Part shown: positions 1-7,171 of the stretch, one piece after another
Numbering within the stretch: the stretch's first letter is position 1
How the letters are laid out: each line of letters begins with the position of its first letter
Source of the DNA: Syntrophales bacterium
Lineage (GTDB): Bacteria > Desulfobacterota > Syntrophia > Syntrophales > UBA5619
Direction: 5' to 3'
DNA length: 27,581 nt
NCBI GenBank assembly: GCA_023229765.1
Contig: JALNYO010000044.1
Span: 1 to 27,581, forward strand
Notes under the pieces: generated by a model
What the model saw: only the letters and a program-made list of their open reading frames with translations
Databases searched by the model: none
Told to the model about the DNA's origin: nothing
Made by a program: the position numbers and the translations under genes

Positions 1-48
1 ATCTCTGCGTTCCTCCTCCGTCAGTGTTACTCGATATCTTGGTTGCAT
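1..48 (-). mobile_element. IS630-type transposase, N-terminal 16 codons only
   Basis: The minus strand reads ATG at 48-46 and stays open to the left edge, giving MQPRYRVTLTEEERRD. A strong AAGGAGGT Shine-Dalgarno sequence sits about 4 bases upstream of the ATG. This opening resembles the N-terminus of IS630/helix-turn-helix transposases, which begin with a short basic stretch and then TxEER. Only 16 residues are visible, so the family call rests on resemblance and the element may be intact or broken further left. The end of the element should fall between 49 and about 117, next to the truncated yhbY. Confidence 0.5.
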
Positions 49-117
49 GGCGACCTCCTTCATTGAGTTGTCGCCAGAATATCATACTTTCTCTAAATAC
101 GAAAGATAAAATGTTAC

Positions 118-414
118 ATGGTACTAGTCCTGATCGGCAAAGAGGGGTTGACTGCCGGCACAACTCTTGCTGTTGATGAAGCACTTTCCCTGCACGAGTT
201 GATCAAGATAAAATTCAACGATTTTAAAGAAAGCGAGCAAAAGATCGTCCTTACCAATGAGCTTGCGATGAGGACGAACAGCTCCTTGGTAGGCATGATC
301 GGACACACTGCCGCCTTGTACCGCCGGCAACCAGCTCCGGAGAAAAGGAAGATTGTATTACCCGTGAGAACCGGACGCAAGCAGGTTCGCACCCCTGCTG
401 GAAGGGATAATTAG
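118..414 (+). CDS. yhbY: YhbY-family RNA-binding protein, 5'-truncated
   Basis: The protein carries the CRS1/YhbY (CRM) fold core: VLIGKEGLT near the start, HELIKIKF in the middle, then VGMIGHTAALYRR and KRKIVLP at the end. YhbY proteins bind pre-50S ribosomal particles. The usual family length is about 95-100 residues, but here the homology begins abruptly at the GKEGLT strand. The N-terminal helix of about 20 residues (normally ending in a KP-V-V type strand) is missing, and a stop codon lies in frame at 94-96. There is no clear ribosome binding site at ATG 118. The IS630-type end just upstream probably removed the original 5' end. The C-terminal tail (VRTGRKQVRTPAGRDN) is extra. It could still be expressed, but I infer a damaged gene. 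Confidence 0.6.
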   Translation: MVLVLIGKEGLTAGTTLAVDEALSLHELIKIKFNDFKESEQKIVLTNELAMRTNSSLVGMIGHTAALYRRQPAPEKRKIVLPVRTGRKQVRTPAGRDN

Positions 415-966
415 TTAGATATGATCGTAATAAATTTTATAAAATTCAGCGTAAAATATCCAGACGGCGGCTGATTGAGGTCTCAATTTCACAGTTCCGG
501 GCGGCAGCGGAATAAATTCTTGAGCGACTGCTCCCGAACACCCGGATCGTTTTGAGTTTCCTTCTAAATTTCATCAAGGCAATTTCAATGTTGCTCGCAG
601 TGCTAAGGCGAAACACCATAAGCAAGACGGTAACGGCAAAGCCTGTAAACAGCGTTCCGCAACAGCCTGTCAACCTCTATTTTGTAACGTCCGGGGATAT
701 GCCGTTTTACCTACATCGCTGATCTTCCGGTATTTTCAATGGTCTTGTCTATCACTACCCTTTTTCAAAACTTACTCAACAGTGACGCCAGGAACAATTT
801 TTGTACGTGGTCCGCTGCCGAAATAGAAATTTTACCGTAGCAGCACAGTCCGATCTTTGTCTGTTTCGCTATTATAACGGTTATCTGCCTGTAAATAGCG
901 GCAAATGAAAGATTTTATTTTTTTGGCGATTCTGCTATAGGGAGCAAAAATAATTGGGGGTTGTTT
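415..966. other. Gene-poor stretch, possible decayed gene on minus strand
   Basis: No convincing gene was found here. The minus strand has a 75-codon open frame (446-673), and reading past stops and frame changes gives further protein-like pieces up to about 760, so it may be the remains of a gene or transposase. I could not name a family. Near the right end a 7-base inverted repeat (CGCTATT at 867-873, AATAGCG at 894-900) encloses ATAACGGTTAT and could form a weak hairpin upstream of the next gene. No good promoter was seen. Confidence 0.4.
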
Positions 967-1773
967 ATGAAAATTGTACGGTTTTTAACAGAAAATGGAG
1001 ATATTTGCCTTGGGTCGATAGATGAAAGCAGGCCTGGGGAGGCACTGGCGCTTGAAGGGGATCTGTTTGGAAATCTCGAAAAAACAAGCAAGATCAAGCG
1101 CATATCTCAACTGCTTTCTCCGCTCGCTCCGCCGAATATCCTAGCCGTTGGGCTGAATTACGGACGCCACGCCGAAGAGACAAAGGTCAGCCGCCCGGAA
1201 ATACCGGTTTTGTTTATTAAGGCGACAACGAGTGTGATCGGTACAGGGGAAACGATCGTGCTGCCGGCGGCGGGGCCTGATCAAGTTGACTATGAGGCCG
1301 AACTGGCCATCGTAATCGGCAAAAAGGCGAAAAACGTCCGCCGGGAAGATGCCCTGCAATATGTGCTGGGATACAGTTGCGCCAATGACGTCAGCGCCAG
1401 GGACTGGCAGATTGAAAAACAGAAACGGCAGTGGTCGCGCGGCAAAAGCTTCGACACCTTCTGTCCATTGGGCCCCTGCATCGTTACCTGTGACGAAATT
1501 CCCACTCCCAATAATCTTCGCCTTTGTTCCATATTGAACGGCAAAATCATGCAGGATTCCAATACAGCAGACATGATTTTCGATATCCCGGCATTGATCA
1601 GCGATCTCAGCCAGTCACTTACTCTGCTTCCCGGTACGGTAATTCTGACGGGAACTCCGGAAGGAGTTGGATTTGCCAGAAAACCGCCGGTCTTTCTCAA
1701 AGATGGCGACGAGATCGTTATAGAAATAGAAAAGATAGGGCGTCTTGTCAACCGCGTGGGCACAGAAGCATGA
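967..1773 (+). CDS. Fumarylacetoacetate hydrolase family protein
   Basis: This 268-residue protein belongs to the FAH superfamily, which includes fumarylpyruvate and acylpyruvate hydrolases, 2-hydroxyhepta-2,4-diene-1,7-dioate isomerases and oxaloacetate tautomerases. These are cytoplasmic, metal-dependent enzymes acting on beta-diketo or keto-enol acids. Visible family signatures are GLNYGRHAEE (about 62-71), the metal-binding DYEAELAIVIG (E110 and E112), the NDVSARDWQ segment (D141) and TGTPEGVG near the C-terminus. The length is normal for the single-domain form. I chose ATG 967 over TTG 961 because GGGGG precedes it at a usable distance. No partner gene sits next to it, so the substrate cannot be assigned. 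Confidence 0.88.
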   Translation: MKIVRFLTENGDICLGSIDESRPGEALALEGDLFGNLEKTSKIKRISQLLSPLAPPNILAVGLNYGRHAEETKVSRPEIPVLFIKATTSVIGTGETIVLPAAGPDQVDYEAELAIVIGKKAKNVRREDALQYVLGYSCANDVSARDWQIEKQKRQWSRGKSFDTFCPLGPCIVTCDEIPTPNNLRLCSILNGKIMQDSNTADMIFDIPALISDLSQSLTLLPGTVILTGTPEGVGFARKPPVFLKDGDEIVIEIEKIGRLVNRVGTEA

Positions 1774-1854
1774 AAACGGCGCCCCGCATTGCCCCTTGAA
1801 TATTTTGCACCGTCTTGTCGTCAGGCACAGCTTGTTCATAAAAATATGGGACAG

Positions 1855-2043
1855 GGGTCTGCGACAAAAATGTGGGTATCATATACTTGTACTTGCAGAA
1901 ACTTATTCCCCCTTTGGAAAAGGGGGGCAGGGGGGATTCATAATAAAAGCAAGGGGATATTTATTCTCCATCAAATCTCCCCCAACCCCTCTTTGCTAAA
2001 GAGGGGTGAAAAACTGCTCTACCCATAAATTTGTCGCACACCC
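1855..2043. mobile_element. MITE-like element with terminal inverted repeats
   Basis: Imperfect terminal inverted repeats of 24 bases bound this segment: the left arm at 1855-1878 matches the reverse complement of 2020-2043 at 20 of 24 positions (shared core TGCGACAAA and TGGGTA). Inside are two C/G-rich hairpins, CCCCCTTTGGAAAAGGGGG near 1908-1926 and CCCCTCTTTGCTAAAGAGGGG at 1985-2005, which are themselves roughly inverted copies of each other. No protein is encoded. The structure fits a non-autonomous miniature transposable element, or a repeat nested in one. It could also terminate transcription after the upstream gene. No clean target-site duplication was seen. Confidence 0.55.
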
Positions 2044-2057
2044 GGGACGGGGATGCA

Positions 2058-2085
2058 TTGACAAATTGTAAATGACTAATATATT
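2058..2085 (+). promoter_or_regulatory. Predicted sigma70 promoter for the htrA gene
   Basis: A TTGACA box at 2058-2063 and TATATT at 2080-2085 are separated by 16 bases, in an A+T-rich stretch just after the repeat element. The start codon of the protease gene is 73 bases downstream of the -10 box. This is a sequence match only. Confidence 0.5.
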
Positions 2086-2157
2086 GCAGGGCAAGATGCC
2101 TATTTGGATCTCTTAGGTCTTATTGTTTGATATTGCTTCTGGAGGAGGAAGAAAAAA

Positions 2158-3639
2158 ATGAAAACGGAAAACAGGGGACGAAAAACCTTCGTCATGTTTC
2201 TCATTGCTTTTTTGATCGGTTTTTTTATCGTCTCGGCAGTTGAGGTGCTGCGCTCCTCATTTTTCAAGTCATCGCCGGTACCGGATGTGCAGGAGGCCTC
2301 TGCCGTTTCAATGGCTTCCCCTTCTCAGGCACCGCTATCGTTTGCCGATCTGGCGGAGAGACTTAAACCGTCCGTGGTAAACATCAGCACCACCAAGATA
2401 ATCCGCGGGGGTGGGGTGCGATCGCCATTCGAAGGATCCCCCCTGGGACGATATTTTGGCGGCGATGATTTTTTTGAACGTTTTTTTGGCGACGTTCCCC
2501 AAAGAGAATTCAAGCAGAAAAGCCTCGGCTCCGGATTTATCATCAGCCATGACGGCTATATATTTACCAATAATCATGTCGTCGAACAGGCAGACAAGAT
2601 TCTGGTAAAGCTGTCCAACGGCAAGGAGTATGATGCAAAGGTTATCGGCAAGGATGCCAAAACAGACATCGCCCTGATTAAAATAAAGCCCTCGGAAAGT
2701 CTCCCCATTGCGGATACGGGGGACTCGGACAAGTTACGGGTCGGCGACTGGGTGATGGCAATCGGCAATCCTTTTGGACTGGAACAGACCGTGACCGTCG
2801 GGATTGTCAGCGCCAAGGGAAGGGTGATCGGAGCGGGTCCCTATGACAATTTTATCCAGACAGACGCCTCCATCAATCCTGGAAACAGCGGTGGCCCGCT
2901 TTTCAATATGGATGGCCAGGTAATCGGGATAAACACGGCCATCGTCGCACAGGGGCAAGGAATCGGTTTCGCGATTCCGATCAGCATGGCAAAGACGATC
3001 CTGCCGGATCTTAAGTCCCGGGGAAAGGTGACGCGGGGATGGATGGGGGTATCGGTACAGGACATCAGTGAAGATATTGCCAAAAGCCTGCGGCTTAAAG
3101 ATCAAAAGGGCGCTTTGGTTTCCGATGTTGTAGCGGGTGACCCCGCTGAAAAGGCCGGCTTGCGCGCCGGGGATGTAATAACGGAGATAAACGGCAAGGC
3201 CGTCGCCAACACGCATGAGCTGCTTCTATTGATCGCCGGCCTGCGAGTAGGGGAAACCATCAAGGTAAAGGTTTTCCGGGATGGGCAGGAAAAAATCTTC
3301 CCGATTTTAATTGCCGAAAGAACCGACAACGCCGAAACGGCATCCGCAAAGATTTCCGGCGAAGCCTTCGGAATGTCCGTGCAGGAGATAACCCCGGAGA
3401 TAGCCACGCAATTGGGGCTGCCGGTAAAAAAAGGAATCATCGTCGTCGATGTTCAGGGAGGCAGCCTGGCAGATGAAGTGGGCATCCAGCCGCAGGATAT
3501 CATTCTACAGGTGAACAAGGCCAAGGTAACGACTCTGAAGGAGTATAAAAACGAAATAGCGAAAGCCGGCTCCAAGGGCAATATTCTGCTACTTATAAGA
3601 AGGGGACGGACAACCTTCTTTGTGCCCCTTGTAAAGTAA
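2158..3639 (+). CDS. Do/DegP-type periplasmic serine protease (HtrA family)
   Basis: The 493-residue protein is an HtrA-family serine endopeptidase and chaperone of the cell envelope. An N-terminal hydrophobic segment (about residues 10-28) acts as signal or membrane anchor. The trypsin-like domain shows the full catalytic triad: H140 in TNNHVV, D170 in TDIALIKI and S244 in GNSGGPL. Two PDZ domains follow, at about 280-370 and 395-490, as in DegP/DegQ rather than single-PDZ DegS. ATG 2158 is preceded by GGAGGAGG. It is the first gene of a same-strand run with the glycosylase and PHP genes. Its likely job is removing or refolding damaged envelope proteins. Whether it is DegP or DegQ cannot be told from sequence alone. 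Confidence 0.95.
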   Translation: MKTENRGRKTFVMFLIAFLIGFFIVSAVEVLRSSFFKSSPVPDVQEASAVSMASPSQAPLSFADLAERLKPSVVNISTTKIIRGGGVRSPFEGSPLGRYFGGDDFFERFFGDVPQREFKQKSLGSGFIISHDGYIFTNNHVVEQADKILVKLSNGKEYDAKVIGKDAKTDIALIKIKPSESLPIADTGDSDKLRVGDWVMAIGNPFGLEQTVTVGIVSAKGRVIGAGPYDNFIQTDASINPGNSGGPLFNMDGQVIGINTAIVAQGQGIGFAIPISMAKTILPDLKSRGKVTRGWMGVSVQDISEDIAKSLRLKDQKGALVSDVVAGDPAEKAGLRAGDVITEINGKAVANTHELLLLIAGLRVGETIKVKVFRDGQEKIFPILIAERTDNAETASAKISGEAFGMSVQEITPEIATQLGLPVKKGIIVVDVQGGSLADEVGIQPQDIILQVNKAKVTTLKEYKNEIAKAGSKGNILLLIRRGRTTFFVPLVK

Positions 3640-3701
3640 GGAACGATAACCAGTGACGATGCATAGAAAATGCGGGCACTGATTGATTGCCGGGCGGGAA
3701 C

Positions 3702-4364
3702 ATGTTGCGGCTGAAACTCCGGAATGAGCTTGTTGATATCTATAAACGGCTGGAGGAACGCTTCGGTGATCTTCACTGGTGGCCGGCGGACGACCCCTTT
3801 GAGGTTATGGTTGGGGCTATTCTTACCCAAAACACCGCCTGGACGAACGTTGAGAAGGCGATCGCCGCGTTAAAAGAACACGGCCTTCTTATCGCCGATG
3901 GAATACTGCAAATTCAAGAAGCAGAACTGGCAACGCTGATCCGTCCTTCCGGCTACTATAACCTCAAAGCAGCCAAGCTGAAGACCTTTGTAAGGTTTTT
4001 CACGGCGTGTTATTCCGGAAGCGTTGAGGAGATGCAAAAAGAGGAGCTGCCTGTCCTGCGAAACAAGCTCCTGAATGTGTGGGGCATCGGCCGGGAGACG
4101 GCGGACAGCATTCTTCTGTACGCCTGCGAAAAACCGGCCTTCGTGATTGACGCCTACACGAGAAGAATCCTGTTTCGTCATAAGTTGATCAGTGAAAAAC
4201 TGGGATATGAGGAAATACAAACCCTGTTTATGAAGAACCTCCCCCATGAAGTGCCGCTGTTTAAGCAGTATCACGCGTTAATCGTCAACGCCGGGAAAAA
4301 TTTCTGTCGCAAGACGCCGAATTGCCGCGGCTGTCCGCTCGGCGCTTTAAAAGAAATCGATTGA
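3702..4364 (+). CDS. Endonuclease III-like HhH-GPD DNA glycosylase
   Basis: The 220-residue protein has the helix-hairpin-helix-GPD fold of base-excision repair glycosylases. LTQNTAWTNVEKA (41-53) matches the Nth/MutY N-terminal helix, GIGRETADSIL (128-138) is the hairpin, and D150 in FVIDAYTRR is the catalytic aspartate. The lysine that gives Nth its lyase activity is replaced by glutamate (E132), as in monofunctional relatives such as MagIII-type 3-methyladenine glycosylases. The C-terminal cluster motif shows three cysteines (C202, C208, C211), with no fourth after them before the stop. ATG 3702 follows GGGCGGG; an upstream in-frame TTG at 3687 is less likely. The substrate is probably alkylated purine, by analogy only. 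Confidence 0.85.
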   Translation: MLRLKLRNELVDIYKRLEERFGDLHWWPADDPFEVMVGAILTQNTAWTNVEKAIAALKEHGLLIADGILQIQEAELATLIRPSGYYNLKAAKLKTFVRFFTACYSGSVEEMQKEELPVLRNKLLNVWGIGRETADSILLYACEKPAFVIDAYTRRILFRHKLISEKLGYEEIQTLFMKNLPHEVPLFKQYHALIVNAGKNFCRKTPNCRGCPLGALKEID

Positions 4365-4379
4365 TAAGATAGAAACACG

Positions 4380-5444
4380 ATGAATTTGCAAGATTATGCC
4401 GGGGTTATCCATTTACACTCGCAATATTCCTTCGACGGGCGCACGCCGGTCCCGGAAATACTCGGCGCGGCGCGGGCAAATAAAATAGATTTTCTACTGC
4501 TTACCGATCATTCAACTATGCAGGCTCGGACAGATGGTTTTGAAGGATGGCGTGACGGTGTGCTGCTCGTAGTAGGTGAGGAAATAGCACCGCGTTTCAA
4601 CCACTATCTGGCTTTTGGCCACGACAGGGCGGTTGATTGCGCAGAAAAAGAACCGGACCTGCCGCCTCAAATCTATATTGACCGAGTGAAAGCCCAAGGC
4701 GGTTTTGGCTTTATCGCCCATCCTGACCACTCGGGGACACCATTGTTTCATGTGAAACATTACCCCTGGCAAGCGTGGTCGGTAACGGGCTATAGTGGCA
4801 TCGGCATCTGGGATTTTATGACGGACTGGCAAAACAGCCTTACTGGATATCTGCGGGCAATCTTGAGCTACGCTTTTCCGGCATTTTTTCTTTGCGGCCC
4901 CTGCCCGACCACTCTTGAGCGATGGGACTCTCTGACAACGGAGCAAGCCGTTGTCGGCATTGGCGAACTGGACAATCACGACACCCGAAAGCGCTTATGG
5001 CGATTTACCCTTTCGGTGTTTCCGTTTTCCCGGGTCTTTAACCTGCTCCGAACACATATCCTGACCGAGCGGCCGCTGACCGGCAATAGTCAAAACGATA
5101 TCGGGGAAGTGCTCCGTTCCCTGAAAACGGGGCATTGTTACGTTTCCCTCGACTATTTTTACCCAGCGAGGGGATTCTCCATGACTATTAACGATGGACA
5201 ATCAGAGGCTACGATTGGGGATCGTTTTCTCCTTCAAGATACCGCCCAATTACAGGTTTCCTTTCCTCGCCCGGCCAAGATAAGGCTGATCCACAACGGC
5301 CGATTGATTCAGGAAACGGTGGGAGAGGAGCTGTCATATATAGTTCGCAACCCGGGCGTTTATCGGATAGAAGCATATCTGAAAGCCTGGGGGCGCTATC
5401 GTCCCTGGGTGTTCGCCAATCCGCTCTATGTAGTTGCCCAATAA
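4380..5444 (+). CDS. PHP-domain metal-dependent phosphoesterase-like protein
   Basis: The N-terminal 120 residues follow the polymerase-and-histidinol-phosphatase (PHP) pattern: HLHSQYSFDG (H11, H13), LLTDHST (D43, H44), E67 in VVGEEI and FIAHPDHSG. These residues normally bind two or three metals for phosphoester hydrolysis. The middle contains a hydrophobic, aromatic stretch (about 155-175, LRAILSYAFPAFFLCG) that could contact a membrane. The C-terminal about 80 residues look like a beta-sandwich (IRLIHNGRLIQE, VYRIEAYL), as seen in many PHP proteins of this length. It starts 15 bases after the glycosylase stop, so the two genes are probably cotranscribed. A parS-like site lies inside the gene. 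The substrate is unknown. Confidence 0.8.
   Translation: MNLQDYAGVIHLHSQYSFDGRTPVPEILGAARANKIDFLLLTDHSTMQARTDGFEGWRDGVLLVVGEEIAPRFNHYLAFGHDRAVDCAEKEPDLPPQIYIDRVKAQGGFGFIAHPDHSGTPLFHVKHYPWQAWSVTGYSGIGIWDFMTDWQNSLTGYLRAILSYAFPAFFLCGPCPTTLERWDSLTTEQAVVGIGELDNHDTRKRLWRFTLSVFPFSRVFNLLRTHILTERPLTGNSQNDIGEVLRSLKTGHCYVSLDYFYPARGFSMTINDGQSEATIGDRFLLQDTAQLQVSFPRPAKIRLIHNGRLIQETVGEELSYIVRNPGVYRIEAYLKAWGRYRPWVFANPLYVVAQ
4744..4759. promoter_or_regulatory. parS: Predicted parS centromere site inside the PHP gene
   Basis: TGTTTCATGTGAAACA differs from the widespread chromosomal parS consensus TGTTTCACGTGAAACA by one central base, and the outer seven bases on each side form a perfect inverted repeat. A ParB gene of the matching family lies about 10 kb away, at the usual parS-to-origin scale. 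In the PHP protein it encodes FHVKH. No second full site was found in the window; only half sites occur elsewhere. Confidence 0.75.
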
Positions 5445-5467
5445 AATTCTATACTTGTTTTAAGTTA

Positions 5468-6205
5468 CTAAGGCATCCGGCGTATTCGGACTTCTATCCC
5501 CTTGTCGGCTTTGAGGAGAAAGACGATCCGGCTGGTGTCGGTTTCTCCGTAGTGATAGGGGTAGAGAATGGCCGGGCTCAGGATTCGGGCGGCCGCCGCA
5601 ACCATTTCCGGCGTCATCGTGTAAGGCAAATTCATGGGCAAAAAGGCAACGTCTATTTTACCAAACGACCCCATCTCTTTTATGTTCTCTGTGTCTCCCG
5701 CTATATAAACCCTTTTATCTCCGAATGTTACAATATAGCCGTTGCCGCTCCCCTTCGGATGAAAAGGCTGGCCGGGGGCGCGCGTGTGGAGAAAGTTATA
5801 GGCGGGAACAGCCTCGATCGTCAGGCCGTCTATGGTTGTCGTGTCGCCGTTTTTCAGAACTTCCCCTCGCCCGAGTTTCAGGAAACAGGGTTCGGTCAAA
5901 ACAATCTTTGTTTTTTCTGTACTTATAAGCTTAATCGTGTTTGGATCAAAATGATCGAAATGATCGTGAGACACAAGTATTACATCCGCCTTGGGAAGCC
6001 TTTTATAGTCTTCTGCTTTTCCCACGGGATCATTGTAAATCACCTTGCCGTTGAACGTGAAATACAGGGAAGAGTGGCCAATAAAGGTGATGCTTAAATC
6101 CCCTGTCGCGGTTTGAATAACGTCGGTCTCCAGATTGCCAGATTCACCGGCGGCAGCCGGGGCAGCTATCGCCATCAACATAACAAGCGCTTGCAATATG
6201 TCCAT
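5468..6205 (-). CDS. Exported metallo-beta-lactamase-fold hydrolase (UlaG-like)
   Basis: The 245-residue protein begins with a short hydrophobic export signal (ALVMLMAIAAPAAAG, cleavage near residue 20). It then shows the MBL fold: GHSSLYFTF (43-51), the metal motif SHDHFDHFD with H80, H82, D84 and H85, and later YIAGDTEN and YPYHYGETD. This spacing and the GHSS start are typical of the UlaG/beta-lactamase-superfamily-3 branch rather than true antibiotic hydrolases. ATG 6205 has an AGGAGGT ribosome binding site. It converges with the PHP gene, whose stop is only 23 bases away. It lies downstream of the patatin gene with a gap of about 50 bases, so cotranscription is possible. The substrate is unknown. 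Confidence 0.85.
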   Translation of the reverse strand: MDILQALVMLMAIAAPAAAGESGNLETDVIQTATGDLSITFIGHSSLYFTFNGKVIYNDPVGKAEDYKRLPKADVILVSHDHFDHFDPNTIKLISTEKTKIVLTEPCFLKLGRGEVLKNGDTTTIDGLTIEAVPAYNFLHTRAPGQPFHPKGSGNGYIVTFGDKRVYIAGDTENIKEMGSFGKIDVAFLPMNLPYTMTPEMVAAAARILSPAILYPYHYGETDTSRIVFLLKADKGIEVRIRRMP

Positions 6206-6256
6206 TGTCTTACCTCCTCAAGTTTGTTATCTGTCTCAGAGAAGTAACGTAAACGC

Positions 6257-7165
6257 TCAATTTGCCAGTCTTCCTTCCTGACGGAACCTGGCTATGATTT
6301 GCTGGATTTGCGGCATGGCAAGAGACGCGGCCTTCTCACCCTCAAGGATCGCCTCGTAACGCTTCTCAAAATCGGTGGCCCCGATATGACCGATCTTCGG
6401 CCTAATGATTACATCGGCATTTTTAAGCTGAATATCCGAGATCCGGGCATGCATGATATCAATTGCCTGAAGGATCGTATCAACCGTCCCTTGCGGCACA
6501 GATACGCCGGCTCGGGTCGATATGTCAACGGCGATCACGACATCAGCGCCTGCTTGGCGGGCGGCGTTTACGGCGACAGGACTGACCACGCCTCCGTCCA
6601 CATATGTATTATTGCCAATCTGAACAGGCTGGAACACCCCCGGCACCGCGCAGCTCGCCCGCACCGCCCAGCCGGTATTGCCGGTCGCGAAAACCATCTC
6701 TTCCCCGGAACGAATGTCTGTGGCGATCACCCTCAACGGAATGCGCATTTTTTCCAGCGGAATTTTGTTTACGGTCTTATTGACAAAAGTCTCCAGCTTA
6801 TACCCCCGAACAAACCCGTTATCCGGCAAGATATAATCGATCACATCGTCTTTCTGCAGATTCATGGCCATTGTCTGCATTTGAAACGCATTGAACCCCG
6901 CCGCGTAAATACTCCCGACCAAACTCCCCACGCTCGTTCCGACAATGATGTCTATCGGCACTTGATGGGATTCGAGCACCTTAAGTACGCCTATATGTGC
7001 AAATCCACGTGCGGCCCCGGCGCCCAGCACAACGGCGATCCTGGCGGGCTTTTGGGGAGACGGCGACGGAACTATCTCCCGGGAGGCGCAGGAGACAAGC
7101 AGTAAAAGACCGACCGCGGCACAAAAACATGCCACTTTTTGCAAATAGACTGAATTGTTATTCAT
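6257..7165 (-). CDS. Patatin-like phospholipase lipoprotein
   Basis: The 302-residue protein is a patatin-family acyl hydrolase with a Ser-Asp dyad. A lipobox, LVSC (C26), suggests a lipid-anchored envelope protein. The oxyanion loop GAGAARG (48-54), nucleophile elbow GTSVG (S78) and DGG (D190) are all present, so it should be active; the arrangement matches RssA/NTE-type phospholipases. ATG 7165 lies only 6 bases after the gyrA stop and has no strong ribosome binding site of its own, which suggests translational coupling to gyrA. The likely role is membrane phospholipid or lysophospholipid turnover. Confidence 0.9.
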   Translation of the reverse strand: MNNNSVYLQKVACFCAAVGLLLLVSCASREIVPSPSPQKPARIAVVLGAGAARGFAHIGVLKVLESHQVPIDIIVGTSVGSLVGSIYAAGFNAFQMQTMAMNLQKDDVIDYILPDNGFVRGYKLETFVNKTVNKIPLEKMRIPLRVIATDIRSGEEMVFATGNTGWAVRASCAVPGVFQPVQIGNNTYVDGGVVSPVAVNAARQAGADVVIAVDISTRAGVSVPQGTVDTILQAIDIMHARISDIQLKNADVIIRPKIGHIGATDFEKRYEAILEGEKAASLAMPQIQQIIARFRQEGRLAN

Positions 7166-7171
7166 TATCGC

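Noticed and set aside
446..673. 75-codon minus-strand frame as a real gene
   Set aside because: No ribosome binding site, no recognised family and an isolated position. Kept only as a possible remnant.
5445..5467. Terminator between the convergent PHP and MBL genes
   Set aside because: The 23-base gap has no stable inverted repeat or T run.
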